A model generated the notes under the pieces. That model saw nothing but the letters and a program-made list of their open reading frames with translations, did not search any database and was not told the origin of the DNA. DNA of 64,000 nt. It comes from Neckera pumila (lineage: Eukaryota > Streptophyta > Bryopsida > Hypnales > Neckeraceae). Shown here piece after piece: positions 35,236-47,411 of the stretch. Made by a program: the position numbers and the translations under genes. Each line of letters begins with the position of its first letter. Position 1 is the stretch's first letter. The stretch spans positions 19,484,065 through 19,548,064 of the forward strand of contig OZ018416.1 of NCBI GenBank assembly GCA_963969595.1. Direction: 5' to 3'.

Positions 35236-36460
35236 TTACAAAAAATTGGAGGCCTCAAGTGGGCCGCTCTAGAGCAGCTAAACGGACCCCACAATAACAT
35301 TTAAATTAGATAAAGGACTGTTTTTTCCCTATAGTCGTTCACCTTGCACTACGACGTCAGATGTGTCAGTGGTTCAATATCCAAGTACAAGGCATTAAAT
35401 AATCAGGGTTCAGGTATTGTAATGCATCTTAACCTTGATTATTGCATTCCTTATACTCTAACCAAATTTTGGGAAAAAAATCAAATGTCAAAATTAGTCC
35501 AATAACATCTACTATCAAGATCTTTTTTAATGGCAATGTGGTAGTCATTATTCATTGACAATTGGTGAAAATGAAGGATAAAGAGGTTGTTTATACAAAA
35601 AAATCAATTGTCCATGGTGAAATTTCAAAGAATATGGGATATTTTGAAGAGAGATTACTCATTGTTCAAATTCAAGAATTGTGTTAAAAGTCAAATTTTA
35701 GACCTCACTTAGGCATAGTAGAATAATTTTTTTCAAAGGTGTTTGACCTAAAAGAATGTAGAGAATCAATCCAGTTTTCATCTCCAAAAATCTGTTTGAG
35801 GTTTAGAGCTTCCAATAAAAAGTTATGGACAAATTTCTAAAAGGGTATTTAAATGTCAAAGAAAATTTCGCTCCCAAACCCTTTTAGAATTTTGTCCATA
35901 ACTTTTTATTGAAGGCTCTAAACTTCAAACGGATTTTTGGTGATGAAAACTGGATTGATTCTCTACATTCTTTTAGGTCAAACACCTTTGAAAAAAATTA
36001 TTCTACTATGCCTAAATGTTGTTTGAAATTCAACTCTTAACACAATTTTTGCTTTTTACTTAATTATGAGTGGTTGTGCTCTTATTGGTTCTAATTTATA
36101 TATCCCACATGGATTGATGTACCTACTACTATCCCACTTGTATAAATGTCTTCCCTTCTCAACTTCAAATTCACTAAACTATTTGGCTTATAAAGCTAGA
36201 GTGAAATCACTAGTGTTTCTAATTTGTTTTGACAATTTGCATCAAAATCCACTTCATTTTAGTTAATTTGATTGATTTTGATTAATTACCCAGTTAATCA
36301 GACCTATACTACACTCACATTAGTGAGTCCTAGCATCCTTCCCAAAATTCACACACTTTGACTACTCACTGTGGCTACTTGCCTACTTTCAAGTAATAGA
36401 TTGGTTGGATCACTTTGGAGCGGCCCTCTAGAGGCTTGCAATTTTCTGTAATGAAGATGT
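35236..36460. mobile_element. 1.2-kb inverted-repeat element with long palindromic core
   Basis: Ends near 35240 (CATTACAAAAAATTGGAGGC, then GGGCCGCTCTAGAG) and 36455 are inverted copies over ~38 bp. Inside, ~35660-36045 folds back on itself: TTTGTCCATAACTTTTTATT and GATTCTCTACATTCTTTTAG both recur inverted. A related, partly matching copy lies at 60180-60955. Non-autonomous. Confidence 0.7.
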
Positions 36461-36765
36461 AGGTCCACAATTTTGCAATCTACTTGTGTCAATAAGAGTC
36501 AAGTTCAGCAGTGCATTTTTCAGTTTTCTATTTTTTTTGGAGGGAGTTGATGCAGTAGCTGTGTGTGATGTTATGTAGCCAATGCAATGCCAGAGTTAAG
36601 TGTGATTATTATATCAATTTTTTGGAGAGAGTTACAACAAGAAGTTTATCTTTACTTTTGTTGCTTTCCAAATTGCTTTTTGAGAGCTCAATTGTCCTTT
36701 CAAGCTCCACCAATGAGTAGTTCTCTACTCTTTTACCCCACGTCTCTAATGTACTCAATATGCAT

Positions 36766-36906
36766 TAGTAAAAAATCAGACCTTTGGAGGGTTGTTCCAC
36801 GGACCCCTTTAGTACCCTAAAATTTTGTTTTTCAGGTCTAAAAAGTTATTTTTTTCCCTATTTCCACACAGCTAAAACTGCTGTAACAGTGGCGCAAGAA
36901 CCCATA

Positions 36907-36995
<89 letters not shown>

Positions 36996-37165
36996 TTAAA
37001 TAAATAAATAAATAAATTTGCGAAGTCTGATTGCTTTAGCAAGCAGTCATATACTCTAACTACTCACCGGAGGTACTTTTCCAGGTTGACAGGCCAAGCT
37101 TGAAATAGCTTGGCATGTCAACTTGGAGCAGCCCTCTAGAGAGTTGATTTTTTTTTCTAATGATT
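36766..37165. mobile_element. ~400-bp element with ATTAG-type inverted ends
   Basis: The left end ATTAGTAAAAAATCAG...GGAGGGTTG is inverted at the right as CAGCCCTCTAGAG...TTTTCTAAT. It contains the (TA)n tract and a short (TAAA)n run. It is related by its ends to 37781-39894. Confidence 0.65.
36911..36993 (+). repeat. (TA)n microsatellite, ~83 bp
   Basis: A pure TA run followed by a short TAAA repeat at ~36999-37017. Confidence 0.97.
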
Positions 37166-37780
37166 ACCGGATGTGGAATGCAACTGTGCACTCTCATTGA
37201 TGGGAGTTTTTACAATTGTCAAACTTTTCAAAATGTGTTACAAAAACATTATCACATAAGTAGAATCCAAGCTCGATGAAGAGATGGGAGGGCCTTTTAA
37301 GATGTAGAGCTGAAACATTATCTTACATAAGACGTACTTTTTTTTCCTAAACCATGTCTGTAGTGTGGGAGATTTGGAAGTCCAGACTTGCCATAGACCA
37401 TGCTGGACCCCTTTCCAGTGAAAGAGTGGAGATGCTCTTGTAACACATGCCCTTCCCTACACTTTGCTTTAGTATGAAGCTCGCTCAAGGTGACTTTTGT
37501 AATTGACAAATGCTTGTAGATTTTGATTTGACATAGGGCTTTCCAATCTCAAGTTCAATGCACTTTGTGAAAATGACAACCATTAATATTGAAGTGCATA
37601 GTCTTTCTAATGTTGGAACATATTTCAAATGCAGATTACAAATGTTTAAATGCTTGTTGAAGTCTCTATATAAGAATCTCCATCCACAATCTACAACATC
37701 CAAGAGATAAAGTGAAGAATAAAGTCAAGCAATGTCCAATGTGTACAAACAAGACTAGAATATAAAAGAAGAAAATCCAA

Positions 37781-39894
37781 CCATTAGAGAAGAAATCAGC
37801 CCTTCGGAGGGCTGCTCCACGGATCCCTTTAGTACCCTGAAATTTAGTTTTAAGGGGCAAAAAAAATTAGATTTCCCCCTATTTCCACGCAGCTAAAACT
37901 TCTGTGACAATGGCAGAGGAACCTAGAGTTTTTGAATAAAACTCTCTCTCTCTCTCCCTCTTTCTCTCTCAAGTCTAGGTCACACAATGAAAAACTCCAA
38001 AACATTTGGTCTACCAAAGAGTGAATGGATCCCAAAAAGTTTTTCCCTAGAAAAATTCACAGGGCCATTTAAAACTACTCGAAAGCTTGGAAAAAAGTTT
38101 CCAGCAGAAACTACCCTTGTCACTAAGACACAAACATCGTATACCCTCACACTCACACACAAAATGTGCAGACCAGGAAGCAATATACCCTGTAATCGAG
38201 CCATGATTTCCTACAGGTTCAGGATAACACACGGACATGTCTGCGAATCCGGGTATCAACAAATATTTCTAGATGCGAGCCACATGGCCAGCAACTACTG
38301 CGCAGCACATTACTATCAGCCTGTAACGGCCAGAATCATGATGCATGCAGGGTACTCCAAGGAGGTCCTTCCCTGACTAGCTCACTTTCAGCAGTACGAG
38401 GATTCTATGTGGCTTCTGCTTTTTTCTTGGAGCGTAGTACTGGAGCTTGAGCGGTACTGCAGCGTCTCCTAATTCAAGATTCCATTGTGTGATGCGGCTT
38501 GGGGAAGGAAAATAATTTTTCTACTCCATGGACGTCGAGATGACCAGCCAGGTTCTACCTCGTGGTACCAAGGTCGGGAGTGGTACATGTAGATGGATTG
38601 TGTGACTAGTCGGTTTTTCTTTGAAATCGATTCTCTAACTCATTGCTTACACGCTTGTTTGTGTGACCAAATCTTAGACAAGAATAACAACTCGGAGCCC
38701 GTTGAAGACACCTTGCATACGACGAGAAACTAACTTACTGTTTGTTTTTGTTGCCATGGGTGCAGGTGAGGTGGCACTCCTCTAGATTTGATCACATTTC
38801 GATATGTGCAAGATCACCCTCGTTTGAATTCATGTTTCTGCTCCTAATTTCCATATACTAGGACTCAGATTCATAGGCATGACAAACACTTAATGGATCA
38901 ACTGATGACCAAAAAATTTGTTTAGAATTGGTAACTCGGTGGTGCTCTGTCGATCTTGCTGAACAATGTATTACAATACGAACAGGGTTTTTGGTAATCC
39001 TTGGTTTTTAGTAACTTAACTGATCATTTCCATATCAGTGATGTATGAGTGTACAGGTAATCGAAGATATAGAAACATACATCGTCATTGTATGAAAAAA
39101 GATGTGCCTTCCCGCCTTCTTGAACTTGCATTGTCTTGAGCCAAACAGCATGAAAGAGTAGTAAAAAATCTGTTGAGATCAACAATGTAATGTATAAGCA
39201 CATATTTAACTTGAAGTGTGAGAAAGTACCCAGTATTGGGGTGACTTGAAAATAACTTTCTCTCTCTCTCTCTTTTTTTCTCTCTCTCTTTTTCTCTCTC
39301 TCTTTTTCTTTCTCTCTCTTTCTCTCTCTCTCTCTCTTAAAAAAAAAAAATCTACGAAATCTACCTATTCTTGTGAGTAGTCATACATTGGAGAAATTTC
39401 AATCCTTCGGACGGTCGTTCAAAGTTGGCATGCCATGCTATTTCTTGCATGGCCTGTCAACTTCGAAAAGAGCTCTTGGTGAGCAGTCAGAGTTTATGAC
39501 TGCTTGCCGGAGTAGTTAGATTTTGTAGAATTTTTTACTTTTACTTTTTTTAATTTAAAATTTAAACTTTTTTTTTTAAGATTTAAAAAGAAAAGAAAAA
39601 GTTAATGATTTTTTATTTAGAATTTTGGGTGCCTGCGCCATTGTCGCTGCAGTTTCAGCTGGGCAAAAATAGGGGAAAAACAAATTTTTGAGCAAAGAAA
39701 AAAGTAAATTTTAGGGTATCTCGAAGGGCCATAGAAGGCTGTAGGGTAGCCCTCCAAAGGCTTGAAATTTTCTCTAATGACACTCTAACTGCTCACCAAG
39801 AGCACTTTTCCAAGTTGATAGGCCATGCTTGAAATAGCATGGCATGTCAATTTAAAACGGCCCTCCCAAAGACTGATTTTTTCTCTAATACAAG
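37781..39894. mobile_element. ~2.1-kb element with ATTAGAGAA inverted ends and possible captured sequence
   Basis: The left end ATTAGAGAAGAAATCAG and the right end (complement of ATTAGAGAAAAAATCAG) match over ~33 bp. The right copy of the segmental duplication lacks it (48590-48640 reads straight through), so it is a real insertion. It contains CT-rich tracts (37940-37970, 39258-39339), an internal partial copy of its own end near 39620-39780 and a 129-codon open frame. Confidence 0.72.
37987..38376 (+). CDS. Hypothetical 129-aa open frame inside a transposon
   Basis: Opens at ATG 37987 (MKNSKTFGLPKSEW) and ends at 38376. No domain is recognised. Base composition is less AT-rich than the surrounding element, which suggests captured host sequence. 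No signal peptide or membrane segment is seen. It may be a chance frame. Confidence 0.25.
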   Translation: MKNSKTFGLPKSEWIPKSFSLEKFTGPFKTTRKLGKKFPAETTLVTKTQTSYTLTLTHKMCRPGSNIPCNRAMISYRFRITHGHVCESGYQQIFLDASHMASNYCAAHYYQPVTARIMMHAGYSKEVLP

Positions 39895-41502
39895 TGCTTG
39901 CAAAACAATCACTTGCCAAGAAGGCAAAGGACTAAGATTATTAACACTTAAAAGACCAACCTACCTGAGGAGCATAGCTTTAGGGCCAATGGTTAATTTC
40001 TTGCCAACACTTGAAGATGCAAAAACAAATGCCTCATATCAATCTACCCTAAATATAGAACATCATGCTTCAACTAAAAAAGAAACCAACACAATGCAAG
40101 TCTCCTCCATTCCTTGTGGTCTATTGGTAATCCACAATTCCTCTCCAAAGGCTCTACTTGCACTACTAAATTACAAAACATGCCTATCATCTACCAAGCA
40201 CAGGTGCTCACAGAAGGAGCAAACAAAGGCTCATGAAAAGTCCAAAGGTTGCAATAACCATTAGAAAAAATTTGAATCTTAGAAAGGGCCATTAACTTTT
40301 GATTTTTGGCACCCCTCACGGTGCAAATACAAGGAAAAAAAAAAAAAAAAAAAAATTTAAGAAAATTTAAAAAAATTTAAAAAAAAATTTCTTAAAATTT
40401 AAAAAAAAATTAATTTAAATACTGGATATGCTGATGTGGCACTGACGTGTGCTGATGTGGCACCAGTCGTGCCATGTCAGCAAGACCCGGATTTATTCTG
40501 TAACTGCTTCAGTTCTATGCAAATCTAGTGAGAACTCATGGCCCCCTGTTGGGCTCATTTTCTTTGTACTGATATAGCCTTCCATTGCTTTTCCTAGGGG
40601 GGACTATTCTCATCCATTTGAATTCTAATTATTGTGGTTCTTAAAACTACCTACACAATTGCAATGGTAATCTACACAAAATAGTGAAATTCAGTTGCCC
40701 TACACTAATTTCTCGACAGTTCACACTATAGAAATATTCACTGCCTTTGTACAATGATGCATTCAATTTAGAGCCATGTCTATGGCATAGATTTGTGCAC
40801 CAGTTCAAGGCCTGGTTCAGAGTGTGGGATGCGCCTCTATGTGGAACAGGCATTGATCTTTGAGGTAATTTATTTCAAGTAAGGCAACCTAATTGACAAG
40901 GCAACCTAATTTCACTCTTTTGTGTAGAAGAGACCCTCCCAATTGTGGAATAATGAATGAACCTTTTGCCATGTGTCTAACCACATTGTGGTGTTCCTTA
41001 TAGTTAGAAAAGCGTGACTTTTAATCCACATCTAGCCCCATTTCCATATTAAAAAAGTCAAAATACAACCCTTCACAATTTCCACTATTGACATTAGAAT
41101 GCTAAGAGGGCGTAACAGCAGAATTTCATCATTCTATCCAGAGTAAGGTAACTAGACCTAAAATCGCATAGTCCTTAAAAGCGCACAGCAGATATTCTTG
41201 CCTGGAATGTACTCTCACTATTCATATGACTCTATGATCGCTTTTAGGTGCACCTATTTTCAGCACTTTGAAAATTCATAGTTTATTCACATGGTCTCCA
41301 AAAAATTCATTCTAAAAGAATCTAGAATCCTGTTTTGACTACCAATGGGACCCCACAATTTATTTTTTCAATATAATAGTGAAAACCATGCTGAATTGCT
41401 TAATTGTGCGATTTAAGGTGCAATTACCTTAGTACATGCTGCATGTCCCGCCATGTGAGAGTGGATACCACCACTGCGTGGACACTCGTTTGCAAGTGAT
41501 TA

Positions 41503-41772
41503 AGGTAGACATCCCAAAAGCGCCACTGACCTTAAAGCGCCATCTATGCTGTGTGTACATCTCGAAATTCAATTTCTTACCAGAGCATAGATGGCGCTTT
41601 TAGAACCCAACTTCATTCCTTATTAACTTTTGCATATGGTATCCAAATGCCATGTTCTCTAGTGCGTTGAAACCTCCTTTCACTTGCCCACAAGAACTTA
41701 AGAAATTATCACCAGTTCAATAATAGAAAATAGGCTCAGTAGCAGAAAGTAGCGCTTTTGGGTTGCCTACCC
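41503..41772. mobile_element. 270-bp MITE with TA target, in the F-box exon relic
   Basis: Ends AGGTAGACATCCCAAAAGCG and, inverted, GGGTAGGCAACCCAAAAGCG are flanked by TA. A second internal inverted pair, AAAGCGCCATCTATGCT, lies inside. On both sides the relic of F-box exon 2 can still be read (GCAAGTGA on the left, ACCGCGG on the right). Confidence 0.65.
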
Positions 41773-42695
41773 TAGACCGCGGTGATAGTCGGGCTGTACG
41801 TATTCTTCTCCTTTTTCTTGCAATTCGAAAATGAGCACAAAGAAAAACCGGGCGCCCGGGTTTCAAAAAATGTCTGCTTTCTCGCCATATCTGGGCTGGA
41901 GCAAGCCGTTCTTAAAAATATCCATTCCTTGATACTACGAGTGGCATTCACTAACTCCCAGTAACGTCGATATCGTTAAATTGGCAATATTCCATTACTC
42001 TGGCGCGGTTCAGGCTGAGCGGCCTGAACCCAAAATCTATACCCGTCCTAAGTTAGTTTAACTGTAGCCTGAAATCAGACTTTTGTGTCACAAATTTCTG
42101 TTTTTTGGAATATCGCCAAGTGAACGAAATTCACGTTCAGTCCGTCATCAGTGCACTAGCCTTTCCAATTTCCAGTCTCCATAAATGAACAAGGAGTTAT
42201 ATATAATAATAGTACGCACGCAACTTAAAATTCCCAGAAGATTGTGACGATATATCGTCGATCAATTCCACATGGGACTCGTTACTCCACAGAACGGGCT
42301 CCAAAAAACATTTCCACAGCCAAATTTATTCATTTGATCATTGAAACAGCAAGCGATCGATCGATCAAGTCACACAATAATACAATTCAAACACAAGGAT
42401 CAGCGTGTAAGCCTAGCTCAGTATACAAGCGCTACATATAACCCTCGATCTTCAGAACAAGCTAGCTACTTGTTTAAATACTTGCGCATCCCATTCTAAT
42501 CTGTGATCAAACTCAAATCCCGAGCTCATCTTGAAGTAGTTTATACGGAATTATTCCACTAGCTGCGCTACTACATATCAGTCTCTCCTTCGATTCGATT
42601 CACTTCCCTCATTGGCCACCCAGATCTAATACTAACGATCGAATTCAGTAATACGCGCGCGGATTATTATATATGACTTCAAACTTTGCCGTTAA

Positions 42696-43163
42696 TTAGT
42701 TACGGCATAAGCCCCAATGACAAGACAAGTCCTCCGGGCACTGCCGTTTGCACCATCCACAGTTGTTCGTGTCATTCAACAAGTTTGCACAAACACCGCT
42801 ACAACAGACGCTTCCAAAGGGGCACAGGGTGTTACACGACCCGCACTTGTCCAGCCAAAGAGAGCCCACGTCCCAGCAGGCTTTGTTGCCGAAGCCGTCG
42901 GTGCAGCAAGTTGGTTTGTTGGCGAATGGGAGAATCGAACGGCAGTTGTAATTGGGAGCCGAGCCTGAGCCGCAGAGTTGCCAAAGGTTGAGAAGAAGCT
43001 TGCGTCCCATGGGAGTCTCCGAAAATCGACCTCCGGATTTCGCAACTGGGCCACCTTCAGTGCTTGAAGCTCCAGCAGCCATGGCCAGGAGCACCAGAGT
43101 CAATGGCAGCATGATGACCTTCGAGTTCATCATCGCACTAGAGCTCCAAAGTGCGGCAGCCAT
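42696..43163 (-). CDS. STIG1-like cysteine-rich secreted protein
   Basis: 155 residues from ATG 43163 (MAAALWSSSAMM). An alternative ATG at 43130 would make 144 residues and put the hydrophobic stretch VIMLPLTLVLLAMAAGASS at the N-terminus as a signal peptide, so the second start may be the functional one. The C-terminal ~90 residues carry the STIG1 cysteine pattern: TCCTDGFGNKACWDV, DKCGSCNTLCPFGSVCCSG, then GVCANLLNDTNNCGWCKRQC and CHWGLC. STIG1 proteins are secreted; some bind phospholipids and receptor kinases in pollen-pistil signalling or limit root and stigma exudates. Here the role is unknown. The gene has no intron and lies in a ~2.3-kb block that interrupts the F-box exon relic. Confidence 0.85.
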   Translation of the reverse strand: MAAALWSSSAMMNSKVIMLPLTLVLLAMAAGASSTEGGPVAKSGGRFSETPMGRKLLLNLWQLCGSGSAPNYNCRSILPFANKPTCCTDGFGNKACWDVGSLWLDKCGSCNTLCPFGSVCCSGVCANLLNDTNNCGWCKRQCPEDLSCHWGLCRN

Positions 43164-44471
43164 AGCTGAAAATCTTCGCGCAAGCTTGAAATTGGGATCC
43201 GATCCTTCACACTGACACCAAACGGCACTGATCAACGATCGACCTAGCTACAAATGGCAGATGAATTTGAATCAATTGACGAAGCCCCGAATTGCCACCG
43301 CCGTGGTGTATACGTACAGTACAGCAAGCTATGGCAAATATTGCAAAGAGCTTAATACCTACAGGTGCGTGCACGATCGAGAAGAAAATGGGTGCAATTG
43401 AGAAAGGACCTTACGTACAAAAGATTGCACGATAGAGTAGAATCGGTAACAAGATCAAGAGCCTTCATGAAACCACAACTCACAATGCAAGGGAGAGAGC
43501 TGCAACTCGGCGAATCTCTGGATAGATAGACTGTTGTTGGCCTACCTTTCGTACATCATGGGTCCTTTTGCTCCTGTGAAGGTGTGACAACTAGACTACT
43601 CTAAAGGTGAGGGTCGTCCCTTCTATTGGTGTGACAATATTTTTTATAAAACTTTCAAACCAGAGACGTCAATGTTACGAGGAAGATGATGTCGCATTGC
43701 GGATATCAATTGAAGAATTATATACCGATTCTTTTTTTGACCTTGCTTGACTTTCATTTTTTCATCCTATAATTTCTTCTAGTCGTTGGATGTCACATCT
43801 AGGCAGGTTAGGAGGAAGTCCACTTGATTAATGACAGTCAAAGTGTGATTGTGTAGTGCAATGAGAAGACCCTTTGATGCCCTTGCTAATGCGTAGGTGA
43901 AGAGAATTCTCGAGATCAATCTGAGATATGAGAGGAAATTCCTTCATATCTTTGAGAAGAACTATTGGTACGGTGTCCGGCCGTTTCATCCTTGACTCTT
44001 TGAAAAGTGTGCATAAAATAAAGAGAGTGTGCTTGAAAACCACTCCAACGCACTCAAGAAAGTGCAGGCCTTTCTAGTCTAGCGTAAATACTAGGATGTC
44101 TGCGGATAACGTCTCAGCTGCAATCCAGGCCGGTCTGGGATGCAGAGTCGTAGATCGATGTCGACCAGGTTGGTTGCGAATCGATCGGATGTCAGGTTGT
44201 TTGTACTCCGCATTCCCTGCAAGAAACAACAGCAACAAAGAGATGGAATCTTACATCAGGAACATGCTTTCGTGGAATCAAAAGAGTATTCCAATGAGAA
44301 AGCTTTTATCAGATCGACATACGCTGCGTTACCAACAACAATAACAACAACAGCAAAGAGCAAAGAGATGATTCTACATCACAAACATGCAGTGTTGGAA
44401 TCAAAAGAAACCAAGAGAGTTTCAATGAGAAATATCAGTAAAACTCTAGCCACTGTTCCAGGAACTATTAA

Positions 44472-45100
44472 TCCCTAAATGCAACTGGTGTTTGCAAAAC
44501 TTTGAAGTTAAATAAAACTGAATGAAGTTGCTATTTTTAATAGTTTCTATTTTTACAAAGTTCTTCTTGAAGTCTAATTTTAGCACCAAAAATCCGATCT
44601 TGAAAATAAATGATAGTGATTTTTCTATTCAAGTTTTTTTCCCAAGGGTACCCATTGCAATCTTGACTTCCCGTAGTTTTGAGAGCTCTTGGAAATGAGC
44701 CTCAAATACACTAGATCTTGGAGAAAAAATCACATTCAAAATTCATTTAAAAAAATTGTAGAGTAGATTTTAAAAAGCCATAAATTGATTGGGGTTATTC
44801 AAGTTAGGCCCTTTAACCTCATATTTTTTGGGTTACCAACTTTTTAGATTTGACTTGTTCAAAAAAGATTGAAAGATTTTTGGAACTTTAGCACCCTCAT
44901 AGTCAAACATTATAATTTTTCACTCCATAAGTGATATTAATGGTTGTGTTTTCTTTTCCTATGAGATCTCTAACATGTCTAGTTTGAATTTATACGGTTA
45001 CAATTCAAAAAAAATTGATACAACTTATTAAAATGTTGGCATTTTGTTCAATTTAGAGCAAATTCCAGGAAGCCCAAAGTAGGCCTTGGGCATTTAGGGG
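44472..45100. mobile_element. 629-bp TTAA-family element in the F-box relic
   Basis: Ends TCCCTAAATGC and, inverted, CCCCTAAATGC. Flanked by TTAA (44468-44471) and TTGA (45101-45104, presumably a mutated TTAA). The homologous site at ~51730 (CTATTAGATAAC) has no insert. Confidence 0.75.
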
Positions 45101-45176
45101 TTGATTAGATAGCATTAGAATATAACATCATTTACCAGGATCATTTCCTTCCTTTCTTGCAAATGTGGAGAAGATA

Positions 45177-45367
45177 TAGGCAATTTCATTAAAATGGCGG
45201 TAATCCAAATGCCACTTTGACGGTGTGCCATTTTCACCATCTTGAGCAGGTATAGATTTCAAAACAGCCATTTTGAACCATCTAGGACAAGCATAGATTT
45301 AGAACGGCCATTATGAACTATTTCACACCATTTTAAAAAAATATAGCCATTTTAATGAAATTGCCCA
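45177..45367. mobile_element. 191-bp MITE with 20-bp perfect inverted ends
   Basis: GGCAATTTCATTAAAATGGC at the left is perfectly inverted at the right; TA lies on each side. The homologous position near 51785-51795 lacks it. Probably Tc1/mariner-like by its TA flanks. Confidence 0.75.
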
Positions 45368-45504
45368 TAGATGAATTACGTTGCTCTGTGATGCCTAGAG
45401 CTCAATTCTTGAGAGGAGTAAATTTGTGAAGGACCATGAACCACCTAGATCCCAGGTGGACAAGCATGCTTCCATGGCAAAGGAAGCTTAAAGTGGGACT
45501 TTAA

Positions 45505-45726
45505 CCCATAAAGGATGCCGTGGCCATATTTTGGTCTATGAATGACACAGAATCCTTCTGTATAGGACAGGAGTGCAAATATTCATCCTTAGAATTTTGT
45601 GTAGAAAAAAGAGATTATAAACAGTAGTTTGACCTCCAGTGAGCACTTTTGGTTTTTGCAAAATAGATGATGTTAAACAATGCCAAAAGAAATGATTTCT
45701 ATGGTCACCAACCCAGTGTTCAAGGG
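45505..45726. mobile_element. 222-bp insertion with TTAA duplication
   Basis: TTAA at 45501-45504 and 45727-45730, element ends CCCATAAAGG...AAGGG. The homologous empty site at 51916-51919 has a single TTAA (GGGACTTTAAGAAG). The inverted ends are weak beyond CCC/GGG. Confidence 0.8.
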
Positions 45727-46370
45727 TTAAGAAGGTGCAATGTATTTCGAAGTCAAAAGTTGAGAGAGAGAAAAAAACAAAAAACAAAACCCTCTTAACA
45801 CTGCTATAATATTTAATGTAATGAAAGAGAATCACACCATGATTCATCCATGTGGTCACAATGACCATAGTCACTATACAGAGATTCTTGATATTAAGGT
45901 GGTACCACCCATACTCAATCACTTAACCAATTTCAAGACAGATGAGGAGTAGTGTGAAGTAGTGGAAATTTTTCTCATGTAGAGAGATAAAAAATATTGG
46001 GACTGTGAATTTTTTGAAATTTTATTGCTGAAATTGAAATTATTGTGAATTTTGGGAGCTAAAAAGTGTTCTGAATGCATAGCCAATGTCTAGAATAATC
46101 CAATTCTGCTCATAGCCAAACTACTTTCCTATTTACTACTTCCCATGCACTTTGGAACATGTGTCATGACCTTATTCATCCCAATCTTGAAAAGGAAAAA
46201 AATACAGATTTCAAGCTAGAGCACCCTGCCTGGCTTGAAATAGTACACCCTACATGTTGGGCATCGCTCCTTGGTCTAGAATGGGTGGTCTTACCTTATA
46301 CCCTAACCTCTTTAATGCGATTGCCTAGGTCCGACAATATATTTACGGGACATTCCAGTACGTTGTTTAA

Positions 46371-47411
46371 CCCGTAAAGGAAAAAACAATATGTTTAGAG
46401 GCCCAAAACTACTTCAAAATACGTGTCCCTAAAGCAAGGTCAAAATCTTCATCAATATTTCTATTTTAACAAATCCAACTGTAAAATCCTTTGGTCAACT
46501 TGTTCAAGTATATTGTCTAAAAATTTTAGTATAAATATCCTCACTCATTGCAAGTTCAATGTGCCTAAACTTCAAAATATAGGCTTTTCTAGCCCTTTTA
46601 AAGGGTGAAGTTTTAGGTACTTCATCATTTTTAGGTAAAAACACGTATGTCCTATAGCTTGTGCATTTCAATCAATATGTTGGATAATGGGTTGAAAACA
46701 TATGTAATAAAATTTTAACCAAAAATACTTTCATAATCATCTTCATGAAAAAATTTAATTAGAAGGTATTATGGAATGAAAGAAAAAACTAATTTGCTAA
46801 TACTAAACTTTTATAGGAAATTGAAAATTCTTAATCCCAATGGTGAGAATATTCTAGTAAACAATAACTATCATTTACTTTTATTTGAAAATTGAGAGCA
46901 AAAGACAACTTTATATATTTTTTCTACCTTCATTGCCCATAAAATAAAACTCATATATTAGAGGAGATTTCGGGGGTATAAAGGGCTGTGATTTCCCTTG
47001 TGTTCCCAGTATGTGAGAACTTTACTACAGCAGCTGGCTCACGTGGCACAATCACTGCCACGTCAAACAATAGTTTTTTATTAAAAAAAAAAATTTAATT
47101 TTTTTAATTTTTTAATTAATATTTTATTAATGAATAATTTGACAACATTACTACTCATTACGGAATTTTTACTTCATTATTTGGAATTGAATGGTTCAAA
47201 TGTTTTTGAATAGGTATCAATTTATACAACTCCAAAACAATAATTTATATTTTTTAGAATATATTTTTGCTACCCAATTTGACATTGAAAAAAAAAAAAC
47301 TTCTAACTTTTGCAATATTTATCGGAATGACATGAAACAAAAATTCACAAATGTAGATTATGATGAGTACGTAGCAAAAAGACCAAAGTGGGCTGCTTGG
47401 TCCTTTAGGAG
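46371..47411. mobile_element. 1,041-bp TTAA-family element with clear empty site
   Basis: TTAA at 46367-46370 and 47412-47415; ends CCCGTAAAGGA and, inverted, CTCCTAAAGGA. The paralogous site at 52123-52126 is one TTAA (ATTAATTAAGTCGAG). No transposase frame. Its interior is the unsplit relative of the sequences flanking the 21-kb element. Confidence 0.87.

Noticed and set aside
39839..40264. 141-codon frame on the plus strand
   Set aside because: It starts inside a transposon end and runs through duplicated noncoding sequence whose partner at 49087-49380 is not conserved as protein.
44096..44478. Plus-strand frames of 82 and 112 codons
   Set aside because: They read the antisense of the F-box exon 2 relic and its intron.
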